A stretch of 6,826 nucleotides of DNA from JASFTV01 sp050050615 (GCA_050050615.1 JASFTV010000180.1:1-6826), one strand, 5' to 3'. Positions 1 through 6,454 are shown, numbered from the stretch's first letter. The notes: generated by a model not told the origin, from the sequence alone. A program made the numbers and translations.

Positions 1-1
1 G

Positions 2-1783
2 ACAATATTTGACAGGGAAGGACACGAACTGGCGGTCAGTGTTGAAGTAGAATCCATCTATGCCCACCCCAATCTTGTAAAGAAGAAACAATTTGCAGCC
101 AAAAAGCTGGCTAAGGTCCTCCATACAGAACAGAGCAAGATCCTCAGCCTCCTCAAAAGTGATCGCTCCTTTGTGTGGATCAGTAGAAGAACATCCCCTG
201 AAAAGATCAAACAGGTGAAGGCATTGGAGCTCCCGGGTATTGGTTTTACGTCGGAGTCCCGGCGGTATTATGCCGGAAGGGAGATCGCCGCCCACCTTCT
301 TGGGTTTGCCGGTGCGGATAACCAGGGCCTGGAGGGATTGGAAAGGACGTATGATGAAATCCTAAGAGGACCTGAGTACTCCCTTATTCAAATGCGCGAT
401 GCCCTTGGTCGCCCGTTTTACGTGAGCAGACCCACTGCTGATGGCCATGAAATGCATGATCTCGTTTTGACCATCGACAAAGATGTTCAATACAAAGCCC
501 AACAAGCACTTAGGGCGGCCGTCGAGGGAACCAAGGCTAAGAGCGGTCAGTGTATCATCGTAGACCCAATGACAGGGGAAATCCTGGCCATGGCTGTTTT
601 CCCCTTTTTTAATCCCAATGTCTTTTGGAAACACCAGCCCTACCAATGGAGGAACCGCGCTGTCACGGACTGTTATGAACCGGGTTCAACCATCAAGGCA
701 TTCCTTCTGTCAGCATCTCTTGATGAGGGTGTTGTGTCACCTCAGACAAGGTTTCACTGTGAAAATGGGCAATACCAGGTAGGCAGGCATGTGATTCACG
801 ACCATGACGCCGAAGGGCATGGCTTACTGACCGTTTCGGACATTATCACTGTCTCGAGCAATATCGGTGCCATCAAGATTGGTGAAAAGCTTGGATACAA
901 GAACTTCTGTGGGTATTTGAAGAAATTCGGTTTCGGGGAGAAAACCGGGATAGACCTCATCGGAGAGAGACAGGGGCTCATCAGGCCCGTAGAAAGGGCG
1001 AAAGAGATTGATAAGGCCACGATCTATTTTGGCCAGGGTATGGCAGCGAGCTCCATTCAGCTGGTTATGGCGACAGCAGCCATTGCCAACGGGGGTAAGC
1101 TGATGCGCCCGTTTGTGGTTAAAGCGGTGAAAGATCAACATGGGAACATCGTGAAACGGCGCTATCCCCGGGTGGTGAGAAGGGTCATCTCACAGGATAC
1201 GGCAAGGAGAGTGGCTAGAATCCTGGAAAGGGTCGTAAGCGAGGAGGGAACAGGTTCACTGGCAGCCATAAAGGGCTATAGAGTAGCTGGAAAGACGGGG
1301 ACCTCCCAGAAGGTGGATCCCCGAACAAGAACGTATTCCAATGAAAACTACGTGACCCTTTTTGTAGGGTTTGTCCCTGTGAATAAACCCAAACTGGCTA
1401 TCCTGATCATGGTCGATGAACCGGAAGGAAAGAGGTATGGGGGGTTGGTGGCGGGCCCCGTCTTCAGGGAAGTGGGTGCATGGACCCTGAATCACTTCGG
1501 GGTCAGTCCCCAGCTTATAGTCGTCAAAAAAGAGGAAGGCCTGAAAGCCCGGGAAGCGGGAAAGATCAGCACGACTCTGGAGCCGGAAGTGAGAGAAATA
1601 AACCCCGATTTCCTGCCGGACTTCAGGGGCCGAACGATACGGGAGACACTCGTAGAGGGAAGGGCTTTGGGGATAAAGGTGGTGCTGGAGGGGACGGGTC
1701 TGGCCGTCAAACAATACCCCGAGGCTGGGGCTTCTCTGAAAAAAGTGGATCAAGTGAAAATAAGTTTTAGGCCGCCCATGTGA
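2..1783 (+). CDS. ftsI: Septal peptidoglycan transpeptidase FtsI (class B penicillin-binding protein) with C-terminal PASTA-like domain, 5' partial
   Basis: This D,D-transpeptidase cross-links septal peptidoglycan and acts in the periplasm, anchored to the inner membrane as part of the divisome. The frame is open from base 2 to the TGA at 1781-1783, giving 593 visible codons. The GTG at 173 is internal: upstream codons read DREGHELAVSVEV and YAHP, the conserved segment just after the membrane anchor of class B PBPs. By comparison with E. coli FtsI, roughly 65-75 N-terminal residues, including the transmembrane helix, are missing. The three catalytic motifs are intact: STIK with the nucleophilic Ser at 686-688, SSN at 854-862 and KTGT at 1292-1303. 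A dimerisation-type segment (DNQGLEGLERTYDEIL) lies near 319-366. The tail from about 1608 to 1777 (FRGRTIRETLVEGRALGI and onward) resembles one PASTA domain. MurE follows after an unusually long gap. SpoVD-type PBPs share this architecture, but the dcw context favours FtsI. Confidence 0.95.
   Translation, partial: TIFDREGHELAVSVEVESIYAHPNLVKKKQFAAKKLAKVLHTEQSKILSLLKSDRSFVWISRRTSPEKIKQVKALELPGIGFTSESRRYYAGREIAAHLLGFAGADNQGLEGLERTYDEILRGPEYSLIQMRDALGRPFYVSRPTADGHEMHDLVLTIDKDVQYKAQQALRAAVEGTKAKSGQCIIVDPMTGEILAMAVFPFFNPNVFWKHQPYQWRNRAVTDCYEPGSTIKAFLLSASLDEGVVSPQTRFHCENGQYQVGRHVIHDHDAEGHGLLTVSDIITVSSNIGAIKIGEKLGYKNFCGYLKKFGFGEKTGIDLIGERQGLIRPVERAKEIDKATIYFGQGMAASSIQLVMATAAIANGGKLMRPFVVKAVKDQHGNIVKRRYPRVVRRVISQDTARRVARILERVVSEEGTGSLAAIKGYRVAGKTGTSQKVDPRTRTYSNENYVTLFVGFVPVNKPKLAILIMVDEPEGKRYGGLVAGPVFREVGAWTLNHFGVSPQLIVVKKEEGLKAREAGKISTTLEPEVREINPDFLPDFRGRTIRETLVEGRALGIKVVLEGTGLAVKQYPEAGASLKKVDQVKISFRPPM
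1608..1777 (+). other. PASTA-like domain at the C terminus of FtsI
   Basis: The last ~55 codons of ftsI read PDFRGRTIRETLVEGRALGI, then a short variable stretch, then QYPEAGASLKKVDQVKISF. This matches the PASTA pattern: a P-D/N-hydrophobic-G-x(3)-A opening helix, a central strand, a Q-x-P-x-A-G/G-x-x-v turn and a closing strand. PASTA domains are known from PknB-type kinases and some PBPs and are linked to peptidoglycan or beta-lactam binding. E. coli FtsI lacks one; several deltaproteobacterial and Gram-positive class B PBPs have one or two. The assignment rests on the pattern only. Confidence 0.75.
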
Positions 1784-1883
1784 AGGGGCCGGGGCCTAAG
1801 CTATGACCGGACCGGCGGATTGGGTATCACCCGAAGGGAGAAATATATCCATTCCGCTATTTCTGGATTGAGCGGCAAACCCT

Positions 1884-1890
1884 AAGGAAT
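1884..1890. repeat. Left copy of possible target-site duplication
   Basis: AAGGAAT here is repeated at 2199-2205. The two copies flank the palindromic element symmetrically, each 8 bases from its outer arm (1899 and 2190). Seven bases is short, and the sequence is Shine-Dalgarno-like, so chance cannot be excluded. Confidence 0.4.
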
Positions 1891-1898
1891 CATTGACG

Positions 1899-1916
1899 TT
1901 CAAAAGTGTTCGCATG
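1899..1916. repeat. Outer inverted arm, left
   Basis: This 18-base arm (TTCAAAAGTGTTCGCATG) is the reverse complement of 2173-2190 at 17 of 18 positions. The only mismatch is C1913 against A2176. These are probably the subterminal inverted repeats of the MITE-like element. Confidence 0.85.
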
Positions 1917-1956
1917 GCTGAGGCCTCATTCCTTTGTCGGTTTGCGCACCCAGGGA

Positions 1957-1986
1957 GGTCATGATCTTTTTCGAAAGGGGATATCT
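1957..1986. repeat. Middle inverted arm, left
   Basis: This arm pairs with 2111-2141. The core 1975-1986 (AAGGGGATATCT) matches 2111-2122 perfectly over 12 bp. A tandem G-A/A-G mismatch follows (1973-1974 with 2123-2124), then C1972-G2125 and five T-A pairs. After one bulged T (2131), ten more positions pair, two of them (T1959-G2139 and T1965-G2133) only as G-U in + strand RNA. The segment 1958-1995 also matches the reverse complement of 5153-5188. Confidence 0.85.
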
Positions 1987-2014
1987 CATAAAAAGAATTC
2001 CACCGGACCTTGGA

Positions 2015-2036
2015 GTGGCCAAAAATTCGGGGTTTA
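2015..2036. repeat. Inner inverted arm, left
   Basis: This 22-base arm, beginning GTGGCCAAAAATTCG, is the reverse complement of 2073-2094 at 21 of 22 positions. The single difference, G2030 opposite T2079, is a G-U pair in + strand RNA, so the stem would be unbroken in a transcript of the operon. Confidence 0.9.
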
Positions 2037-2072
2037 CGCCCCTGAACACCTGGGAATCTCCCATGAGCGTGC

Positions 2073-2094
2073 TAAACCTCGAATTTTTGGCCAC
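2073..2094. repeat. Inner inverted arm, right
   Basis: This is the partner of 2015-2036, ending CGAATTTTTGGCCAC. The 36-base loop between the inner arms contains a further small palindrome, TGGGA-ATC-TCCCA (2051-2063). Confidence 0.9.
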
Positions 2095-2110
2095 CACCCA
2101 TGAGTACCTT

Positions 2111-2141
2111 AGATATCCCCTTGAGAAAAATGGTCATGGCC
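2111..2141. repeat. Middle inverted arm, right
   Basis: This is the partner of 1957-1986, opening with AGATATCCCCTT. The sequence AGATATCNCCTT followed after two bases by GAAAA is shared with the spacer after murF (5160-5178), which marks it as the most conserved part of the repeat family. Confidence 0.85.
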
Positions 2142-2172
2142 GGCAAAAGCCTTTCCGTGAGTAAGGATGCTT

Positions 2173-2190
2173 CATACGAACACTTTTGAA
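2173..2190. repeat. Outer inverted arm, right
   Basis: CATACGAACACTTTTGAA pairs with 1899-1916 (17 of 18). The right arm ends 25 bases before the murE start codon. Confidence 0.85.
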
Positions 2191-2198
2191 GGTGAGCA

Positions 2199-2205
2199 AG
2201 GAATA
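2199..2205. repeat. Right copy of possible target-site duplication
   Basis: AAGGAAT matches 1884-1890. It lies directly before the murE start region, where the related AAGGAA recurs at 2208-2213. If it is a true duplication, the insertion landed just upstream of the murE ribosome binding site. Confidence 0.4.
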
Positions 2206-2207
2206 AC

Positions 2208-2213
2208 AAGGAA
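2208..2213 (+). promoter_or_regulatory. Ribosome binding site of murE
   Basis: AAGGAA ends two bases before the ATG at 2216, a tight spacing. A second AAGGAA at 2199-2204 has the opposite problem, with 11 bases of spacing. Either may serve, and the second is part of the candidate target duplication flanking the palindromic element. Confidence 0.55.
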
Positions 2214-2215
2214 CT

Positions 2216-3730
2216 ATGAAACTGGGCCAGATGCTAAAGGGATTAACGGCGTACGACCTCACCGGCGACCCTGAGCTGGAGATCAAAGGCCTCACCTATG
2301 ACTCGCGGCAGGTCAAACCGGGATACCTGTTTGTGGCCATAAGGGGGCACAGCCTGGATGGTCACAATTACCTTCAAAGCGCTGTCGAGAAAGGCGCCGT
2401 GGGGGTTGTTGCCGAGAGCTTTAACGACTTTCACGGGAATGTGAACAAGGTGAGGGTAGCGGATTCTCGAGTAGCCCTATCAAAGCTCGCGGTCCAGTTT
2501 TATAGCAGCCCCTTTGATGGCGTAAATCTCATAGGCATTACCGGAACTAACGGCAAAACCACGACCAGCTACATTCTGGAATCAATACTCACGGTGACAG
2601 GGGCCAGGCCCGGGGTGGTAGGTACGGTCAGCTACCGGTTTTCAGGGAAAGACCATCCCGCGCCTGTCACAACACCGGAATCGCTTGATCTGATGCGCTT
2701 ATTGCGGGAAATGGCAGACGGGGGTGTGACCGATGTGATCGTGGAGGTCTCATCCCATGCCCTTGCTCAGAAAAGGATCCTGGACTGCCCATTCAGGGTG
2801 GGGATATTCACGAATCTCTCGAGAGATCATTTGGATTATCACAAAAGCATGGAGGCCTACTTTGAGGCCAAAGGCCAACTCTTCCGTGGTCTCGGAAAGG
2901 GTCAACCGGGATATGGGGCAAGTGCTGTCATTAACATGGACGACCCCAAGGGCGCGGCCGTGGCTGCACTGACCCGTGCAAACGTGCTGACCTACGGCCT
3001 CGGCGGAAGATGTCACGTGCGAGCGGATTCGATCTCAGTGGATAGAACAGGCATCAGGGCAAGGCTGATAACGCCCGCAGGGGAGAGGGCCATTCGCTCC
3101 GCCCTTATTGGGCATTACAACATCTACAATATCCTGGCTGCCGCTGCGGCCGCGCTATCCCTGAACATCGATCTTGACAGCGTGGCTCAGGGCATAGAAG
3201 GGCTGAAGGTCGTCCCGGGCCGTCTCGAACGGGTGCAAAACAGCCGAGCGTTGACATTGGTTGTGGACTATGCGCACACGCCAGACGCCCTTCTGAAAGC
3301 ACTGGAGGCTCTGAAGCCTTATGTCGAAGGAAGACTGATCACGGTCTTCGGATGCGGGGGCGACCGGGATAAGGGAAAGAGGTACGAGATGGGTCTGGTC
3401 GCCGGGGAGCACAGTGACCTGGTTTTCATTACGTCGGATAACCCGCGCACTGAAGATCCGTTATCGATTGTCATCGAGATTGAAAAAGGAACCCAGAAAT
3501 CGGGTCTGAGATTGATGGAATGGCCTTCCAACAATCACCCCAAAAGGTCAGGATATTTTTTGGAGGTGAACCGCCGGAAGGCGATCCGCATGGCTGTTTC
3601 AGTCGCTGATAAGACGGACGTGGTTCTGATTGCGGGCAAAGGTCACGAGGATTACCAGATTGTCGGCACCGAGAAAAGGCCATTTGATGACCGAGAGGAG
3701 GCTGCTTTGGCTGCCTATGAGGGGCTATGA
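2216..3730 (+). CDS. murE: UDP-N-acetylmuramoyl-L-alanyl-D-glutamate--2,6-diaminopimelate ligase MurE
   Basis: This cytoplasmic ATP-dependent ligase adds the third stem-peptide residue to UDP-MurNAc-L-Ala-D-Glu. It is 504 residues, normal for the family. The N-terminal UDP-substrate domain (about 1-100) includes LTYDSRQVKPGYLFVAI. The central ATPase has the P-loop GTNGKTTT (110-117), TTPES (152-156), EVSSHAL (177-183), NLSRDHLDYH (200-209) and the probable carbamylated Lys219 in YFEAKGQLF. GHYNIYNILAA (299-309) leads to the C-terminal domain with DYAHTPDAL (351-359), VFGCGGDRDKGKR (377-389), TSDNPRTEDP (406-415) and GKGHEDYQ (474-481). DNPR (408-411) is the established signature for meso-diaminopimelate rather than lysine. 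MKLGQMLKGL is a typical MurE start. The gene abuts murF with no gap and in the same frame, so the two are surely co-transcribed and probably translationally coupled. Confidence 0.97.
   Translation: MKLGQMLKGLTAYDLTGDPELEIKGLTYDSRQVKPGYLFVAIRGHSLDGHNYLQSAVEKGAVGVVAESFNDFHGNVNKVRVADSRVALSKLAVQFYSSPFDGVNLIGITGTNGKTTTSYILESILTVTGARPGVVGTVSYRFSGKDHPAPVTTPESLDLMRLLREMADGGVTDVIVEVSSHALAQKRILDCPFRVGIFTNLSRDHLDYHKSMEAYFEAKGQLFRGLGKGQPGYGASAVINMDDPKGAAVAALTRANVLTYGLGGRCHVRADSISVDRTGIRARLITPAGERAIRSALIGHYNIYNILAAAAAALSLNIDLDSVAQGIEGLKVVPGRLERVQNSRALTLVVDYAHTPDALLKALEALKPYVEGRLITVFGCGGDRDKGKRYEMGLVAGEHSDLVFITSDNPRTEDPLSIVIEIEKGTQKSGLRLMEWPSNNHPKRSGYFLEVNRRKAIRMAVSVADKTDVVLIAGKGHEDYQIVGTEKRPFDDREEAALAAYEGL
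3719..3724 (+). promoter_or_regulatory. Ribosome binding site of murF inside the murE 3' end
   Basis: GAGGGG lies six bases before the murF ATG at 3731, within the last codons of murE. It supports ATG 3731 as an independent start rather than readthrough of the murE stop codon. Confidence 0.7.
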
Positions 3731-5152
3731 ATGACCGCCAGGTGGGGTGCGATAGCAGCGGGGGAGATCGTATCAGCGCTTCGAGGCGAGTTGATCAGCG
3801 GCTCTCCAGCAAGGACTTTTGCCGGCATCAGTACCGATTCAAGAGAAATCAACCCGGGCGATCTTTTTTGGGCGCTCAAGGGCGAAAGATATGATGGCCA
3901 TGATTTTGCCGGAAAGGCCGCGGAAAACGGCGCCGCAGGTTTCGTGATACGAAGGGATTTTCGCCCCGAATACCCTCAGGACCGGAAAATCGTTATGATT
4001 GGTGTCCCTGACACGTTGAAGGCCCTCGGGGATCTGGCTGGGTGGTGGAGAGGTCAGCATCGAATTCCAGTGGTAGCCATTACTGGGAGCGCTGGAAAGA
4101 CCACCACCAAGGAGATGGCGGCCGGCATCCTGGAACTAAGCGGCGAGACACTGAAGAATAGAGGAAATTTGAATAACTTGATCGGTTTGCCCCTTACCCT
4201 ACTCATGCTTGAAGAAAGACACCGTACAGCGGTCCTGGAGATGGGTATGAATCAGCCCGGTGAGATTGCTCGCCTGACAGAGATCGCGGACCCGGATATT
4301 GGCCTCATTACCAATGTGGCCAAGGCCCATCTTGAAGGTGTGGGTAGCCTGATGGGGGTGGCTAAGGCGAAGGTGGAGTTGCTGGAGAGGATTTCTTCAA
4401 AGGGCCAGGTGATCCTCAATGGGGATGATGACGTTTTGATGGAGGTGGCATCGCCCTTTCAGAGAAAGATCATGACCTTCGGCCTTGGGCCGAAAAATGA
4501 CTTGAAGGCACACAGTATTCGTAACCACGGACGTGAAGGGCTCTCGTTCGAGCTTCGGTATGGGGAAGAGGCTGTCTCGGTCAGGTTAAAGGTTCCCGGC
4601 ACTCAGAACGTCTTTAATGCCCTGGCTGCATCAGCCGTCGCTTTTTGTTTGAATAAATCTCCAGAACATCTTGTCGAGGGTCTATACCGTTTCCCAGGGA
4701 TACGCGGCCGCTTTATGATAAGCGCGCTTCCAGGTGGGGCCAGCCTTGTGGACGATACCTACAACGCGAATCCCTTTTCCCTGAGAGTTGCCATGGATTC
4801 ATTGAAAGATCTGGCGGCTAACGGTGGAAGGGTGATTGTTGGCTTGGGAGAGATGCTGGAGCTCGGCGATGAAACGGTGCCTGCCCATCTGGAGGCAGGA
4901 GGCATGGTGGCGGAATTGGGGGCCCATTATTTTGTGGCTATGGGTGAACATGCTCAGGAGATGATAAATGGCGCCGTAGGCAAAGGGTTTCCGCCGGAAA
5001 GGGCGGTGGCTGCCCGTACGCTTGAGGAAATGGCACAGAAACTTGGAGACGTGATCAAAAGGGATGATCTGGTTTTCCTGAAGGGCTCCCGTCAATCCGG
5101 TCTTGAGAAAGTGGCCGACCTATTGAAAGGAAAAGCTGTTTCCAATCTCTAG
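3731..5152 (+). CDS. murF: UDP-N-acetylmuramoyl-tripeptide--D-alanyl-D-alanine ligase MurF
   Basis: This enzyme adds D-Ala-D-Ala to the UDP-MurNAc tripeptide made by MurE, completing the cytoplasmic pentapeptide precursor and consuming ATP. It is 473 residues, close to the usual 450-480. The N-terminal domain carries GISTDSREINPGDLFWALKG (32-51). The central ATPase shows the P-loop TGSAGKTTTKEM (118-129), NLNNLIGLPLTLL (146-158), EMGMN (170-174) and NVAKAHLEGVGS (195-206). The C-terminal half has VPGTQNVFNALAA (288-300), VDDTYNANPFSL (340-351), LGEMLELGDE (372-381) and KGSRQSGLE (451-459). TYNANP and KGSR separate MurF from the other Mur ligases. The ATG directly follows the murE TGA in the same frame. 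The TAG stop at 5150-5152 is directly followed by a repeat fragment. Confidence 0.97.
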   Translation: MTARWGAIAAGEIVSALRGELISGSPARTFAGISTDSREINPGDLFWALKGERYDGHDFAGKAAENGAAGFVIRRDFRPEYPQDRKIVMIGVPDTLKALGDLAGWWRGQHRIPVVAITGSAGKTTTKEMAAGILELSGETLKNRGNLNNLIGLPLTLLMLEERHRTAVLEMGMNQPGEIARLTEIADPDIGLITNVAKAHLEGVGSLMGVAKAKVELLERISSKGQVILNGDDDVLMEVASPFQRKIMTFGLGPKNDLKAHSIRNHGREGLSFELRYGEEAVSVRLKVPGTQNVFNALAASAVAFCLNKSPEHLVEGLYRFPGIRGRFMISALPGGASLVDDTYNANPFSLRVAMDSLKDLAANGGRVIVGLGEMLELGDETVPAHLEAGGMVAELGAHYFVAMGEHAQEMINGAVGKGFPPERAVAARTLEEMAQKLGDVIKRDDLVFLKGSRQSGLEKVADLLKGKAVSNL

Positions 5153-5188
5153 CTTTTTGAGATATCGCCTTTCGAAAACCGGTATGAC
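5153..5188 (-). repeat. Diverged arm of the same palindromic repeat family, between murF and mraY
   Basis: The reverse complement of this segment aligns with 1958-1995, the left middle arm of the ftsI-murE element, at about 31 of 37 columns: GTCAT, five differing bases, TTTTCGAAAGG, one difference, GATATCTCA, a one-base gap and AAAAAG. It begins on the first base after the murF stop codon. No full partner arm is visible downstream, only short pairs such as GGTAT/ATACC and ATGAC/GTCAT, so this looks like a solo or decayed copy. Flanking similarity toward 5240 is suggested but too weak to claim. Confidence 0.7.
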
Positions 5189-5276
5189 TGGCTTAAGACG
5201 CGAATTCAGGTCATGAATCTTCCTATACCACGCGTTTCGAGCAAGGCTCGCTGGGGCGATGACGGGTCAAAAAAGA
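5189..5276. other. Rest of the murF-mraY spacer
   Basis: There is no gene here. A short hairpin CGAGC-AAG-GCTCG lies at 5238-5250, ACGCG/CGCGT flanks the middle of the spacer, and an A-rich stretch precedes mraY. No T run follows the hairpin, so it is not a recognisable terminator. I see no convincing -35/-10 pair. Confidence 0.6.
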
Positions 5277-5282
5277 AAAGGG
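5277..5282 (+). promoter_or_regulatory. Ribosome binding site of mraY
   Basis: AAAGGG lies seven bases before the ATG at 5290. A second ATG at 5286 opens a frame of only four codons (ATG GAT GCT CTA TAA) overlapping the mraY start. The spacing and the conserved MraY N terminus favour 5290. Confidence 0.6.
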
Positions 5283-5289
5283 TTTATGG

Positions 5290-6369
5290 ATGCTCTATAA
5301 ATTGATCTATTTTTTTCATGAGGATATTTCATGGCTGAATGTTTTTCGGTACATCACATTCAGAACCATCGTCTCTAGCCTCACTTCCCTTATTCTCCTG
5401 CTCATTATTGGGACATGGCTCATCCATAAACTAAGAGGCATGCAAGTGGGTCAACCTATTAGAGAGGACGGCCCACCCAACCACAAAAACAAAGCAGGCA
5501 CACCCACCATGGGGGGGTGTCTCATGCTCCCCGTCATCATCCTATCCACCCTTCTGTGGGCAGATATCAAAAACGTTTATGTCTGGCTCGTCCTGTTTGT
5601 CATCTTTTCCTTCGGGCTCATCGGGTTTGTCGATGATTACCTTAAGACCGTTCGAAAAAGTAGCCGAGGCCTCAGTATCAAGACGAAATTTTCCCTGCAA
5701 GTCCTCGTAGCACTCATCGTGGCGGTGATCCTATACCTCTACCCAGATTTTACCATGCGGTTAAGTTTTCCTTTTTTCAAGAAGGTCACCCCTGATCTCG
5801 GCCTCGGTTATATTCCTTTGGCTGTATTCATTATTGTCGGTGCCTCCAATGCGGTCAATCTTACTGACGGTTTGGATGGACTGGCTATAGGGCCTATCAT
5901 TGTAGCCTTTACAGCCTACCTTGTCTTCGCCTACTTGGCAGGCCATGTGAAGATAGCCAACTACCTTCAGATTCCATATGTTGCAGGTACGGGTGAGCTT
6001 TCTGTGCTCTGCGGCGCAACTGTTGGAGCTGGCTTAGGTTTTTTGTGGTACAACGCCTTTCCTGCGGATGTTTTCATGGGCGATGTCGGATCATTGCCTC
6101 TGGGTGCCGTCCTCGGCACCGTGGCGGTCATAACCAAACAAGAAATCGTTCTCATTCTTGTGGGAGGCCTGTTCGTCGTTGAGACGCTGTCGGTTATCTT
6201 CCAGGTTGCCTATTTCAGGATGACAGGGGGACGGAGGATTTTTCGCATGGCTCCCCTGCATCATCATTTTGAACTGAAAGGATGGCCTGAATCAAAGGTC
6301 ACGGTTCGATTCTGGATTATCGCCATCATTTTGGCACTTTTGTCCATAAGCACCTTGAAGCTGCGGTGA
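5290..6369 (+). CDS. mraY: Phospho-N-acetylmuramoyl-pentapeptide transferase MraY
   Basis: This integral inner-membrane enzyme transfers phospho-MurNAc-pentapeptide from UDP to undecaprenyl phosphate, making lipid I and releasing UMP. It is 359 residues, the standard family length, and strongly hydrophobic with about ten membrane segments. Diagnostic motifs are NVFRYITFRT (17-26), AGTPTMGG (69-76), GFVDDYLK (112-119) with the catalytic/Mg-binding Asp pair 115-116, NLTDGLDGLA (190-199), FMGDVGSLPLGA (262-273) with Asp265, and APLHHHFELKGWPE (321-334) with the HHH cluster at 324-326. The product of MurF upstream is its substrate. A run of seven G (5511-5517) encodes the MGG of TPTMGG. The TGA stop at 6367-6369 leaves 89 bases to the likely start of the next ORF. 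Confidence 0.98.
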   Translation: MLYKLIYFFHEDISWLNVFRYITFRTIVSSLTSLILLLIIGTWLIHKLRGMQVGQPIREDGPPNHKNKAGTPTMGGCLMLPVIILSTLLWADIKNVYVWLVLFVIFSFGLIGFVDDYLKTVRKSSRGLSIKTKFSLQVLVALIVAVILYLYPDFTMRLSFPFFKKVTPDLGLGYIPLAVFIIVGASNAVNLTDGLDGLAIGPIIVAFTAYLVFAYLAGHVKIANYLQIPYVAGTGELSVLCGATVGAGLGFLWYNAFPADVFMGDVGSLPLGAVLGTVAVITKQEIVLILVGGLFVVETLSVIFQVAYFRMTGGRRIFRMAPLHHHFELKGWPESKVTVRFWIIAIILALLSISTLKLR

Positions 6370-6434
6370 TAGGCTTTAGTAAAGGGTTTCTCAAATCTAG
6401 CACCCCAACCGTTCGGTCGAGTTCACGCCGAAAC

Positions 6435-6454
6435 TTCCTCCTGGAGGAGGAGGG
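6435..6454 (+). promoter_or_regulatory. Strong Shine-Dalgarno that can be masked by its own hairpin
   Basis: GGAGGAGGAGGG (6443-6454) is a near-ideal ribosome binding site for a GTG at 6459 or TTG at 6462. Just upstream is TTCCTCC (6435-6441), an anti-Shine-Dalgarno. TCCTCC (6436-6441) can pair with GGAGGA (6446-6451) around a TGGA loop. The duplicated GGA units also allow slipped pairings, leaving part of the site exposed. Confidence 0.6.

Larger units (their letters stand above)
1891..2198. mobile_element. MITE-like palindromic element (about 300 bases, non-coding)
   Basis: Three nested pairs of inverted arms share one centre: 1899-1916 with 2173-2190, 1957-1986 with 2111-2141, and 2015-2036 with 2073-2094. 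Less well-matched stretches lie between them, and a small central hairpin sits at 2051-2063. The heptamer AAGGAAT occurs on each side (1884-1890 and 2199-2205), exactly 8 bases outside each outer arm, as expected of a target duplication if the true ends are slightly degenerate. There is no transposase or believable ORF inside. Size, symmetry, lack of coding capacity and position in an operon spacer fit a miniature inverted-repeat transposable element or a large palindromic repeat of the REP/ERIC kind. A diverged arm of the same family follows murF at 5153-5188. An RNA structure that evolved in place is an alternative, but the second copy argues for a dispersed repeat. The exact ends are uncertain. 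Confidence 0.65.
1784..2215. other. Long ftsI-murE intergenic region without a credible gene
   Basis: This 432-base gap is unusual because ftsI and murE are usually closely spaced. Open frames at 1906-2103 and 1934-2164 run straight across a long palindrome, have no Shine-Dalgarno and resemble no family I know, so I do not call them. From 1784 to 1890 there are only short features: a tandem GGGGCC doublet (1785-1796), a tandem ACCGG doublet near 1806-1815, a small hairpin GGGT-ATC-ACCC (1822-1832) with no following T run, and CCGCT/AGCGG (1854-1858/1871-1875). None makes a convincing terminator or promoter. From 1891 to 2198 the gap is the MITE-like palindrome described separately. The last ~17 bases hold the murE ribosome binding site. 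Confidence 0.8.

Noticed and set aside
173..175. GTG at 173 as the start of ftsI
   Set aside because: The same frame is open to base 2 and encodes the conserved segment upstream (DREGHELAVSV), so the GTG is an internal Val codon.
362..1753. Antisense open frames within ftsI
   Set aside because: They are shadows of a well-supported gene with intact catalytic motifs, and their products are low-complexity or unfamiliar.
1785..1832. GC-rich inverted repeats after ftsI as a rho-independent terminator
   Set aside because: The stems are only 4-5 bp and are followed by purine-rich sequence, not a T run. Termination between ftsI and murE is also not expected in this operon.
1900..2164. Overlapping open frames on both strands in the ftsI-murE gap (65-76 codons)
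   Set aside because: They lie across a long palindrome, which creates mirrored open frames on both strands. They lack ribosome binding sites and resemble no family I know.
5157..5188. TTGAGA and TATGAC as a promoter for mraY
   Set aside because: The spacing is 20 bases, both boxes are weak matches, and the sequence is better explained as part of the repeat family.
5238..5250. CGAGC-AAG-GCTCG hairpin before mraY as a terminator
   Set aside because: The stem is 5 bp and no T run follows on the + strand.
5286..5300. Four-codon upstream ORF overlapping the mraY start
   Set aside because: It is too short to judge and probably incidental, since the mraY Shine-Dalgarno spacing fits ATG 5290.
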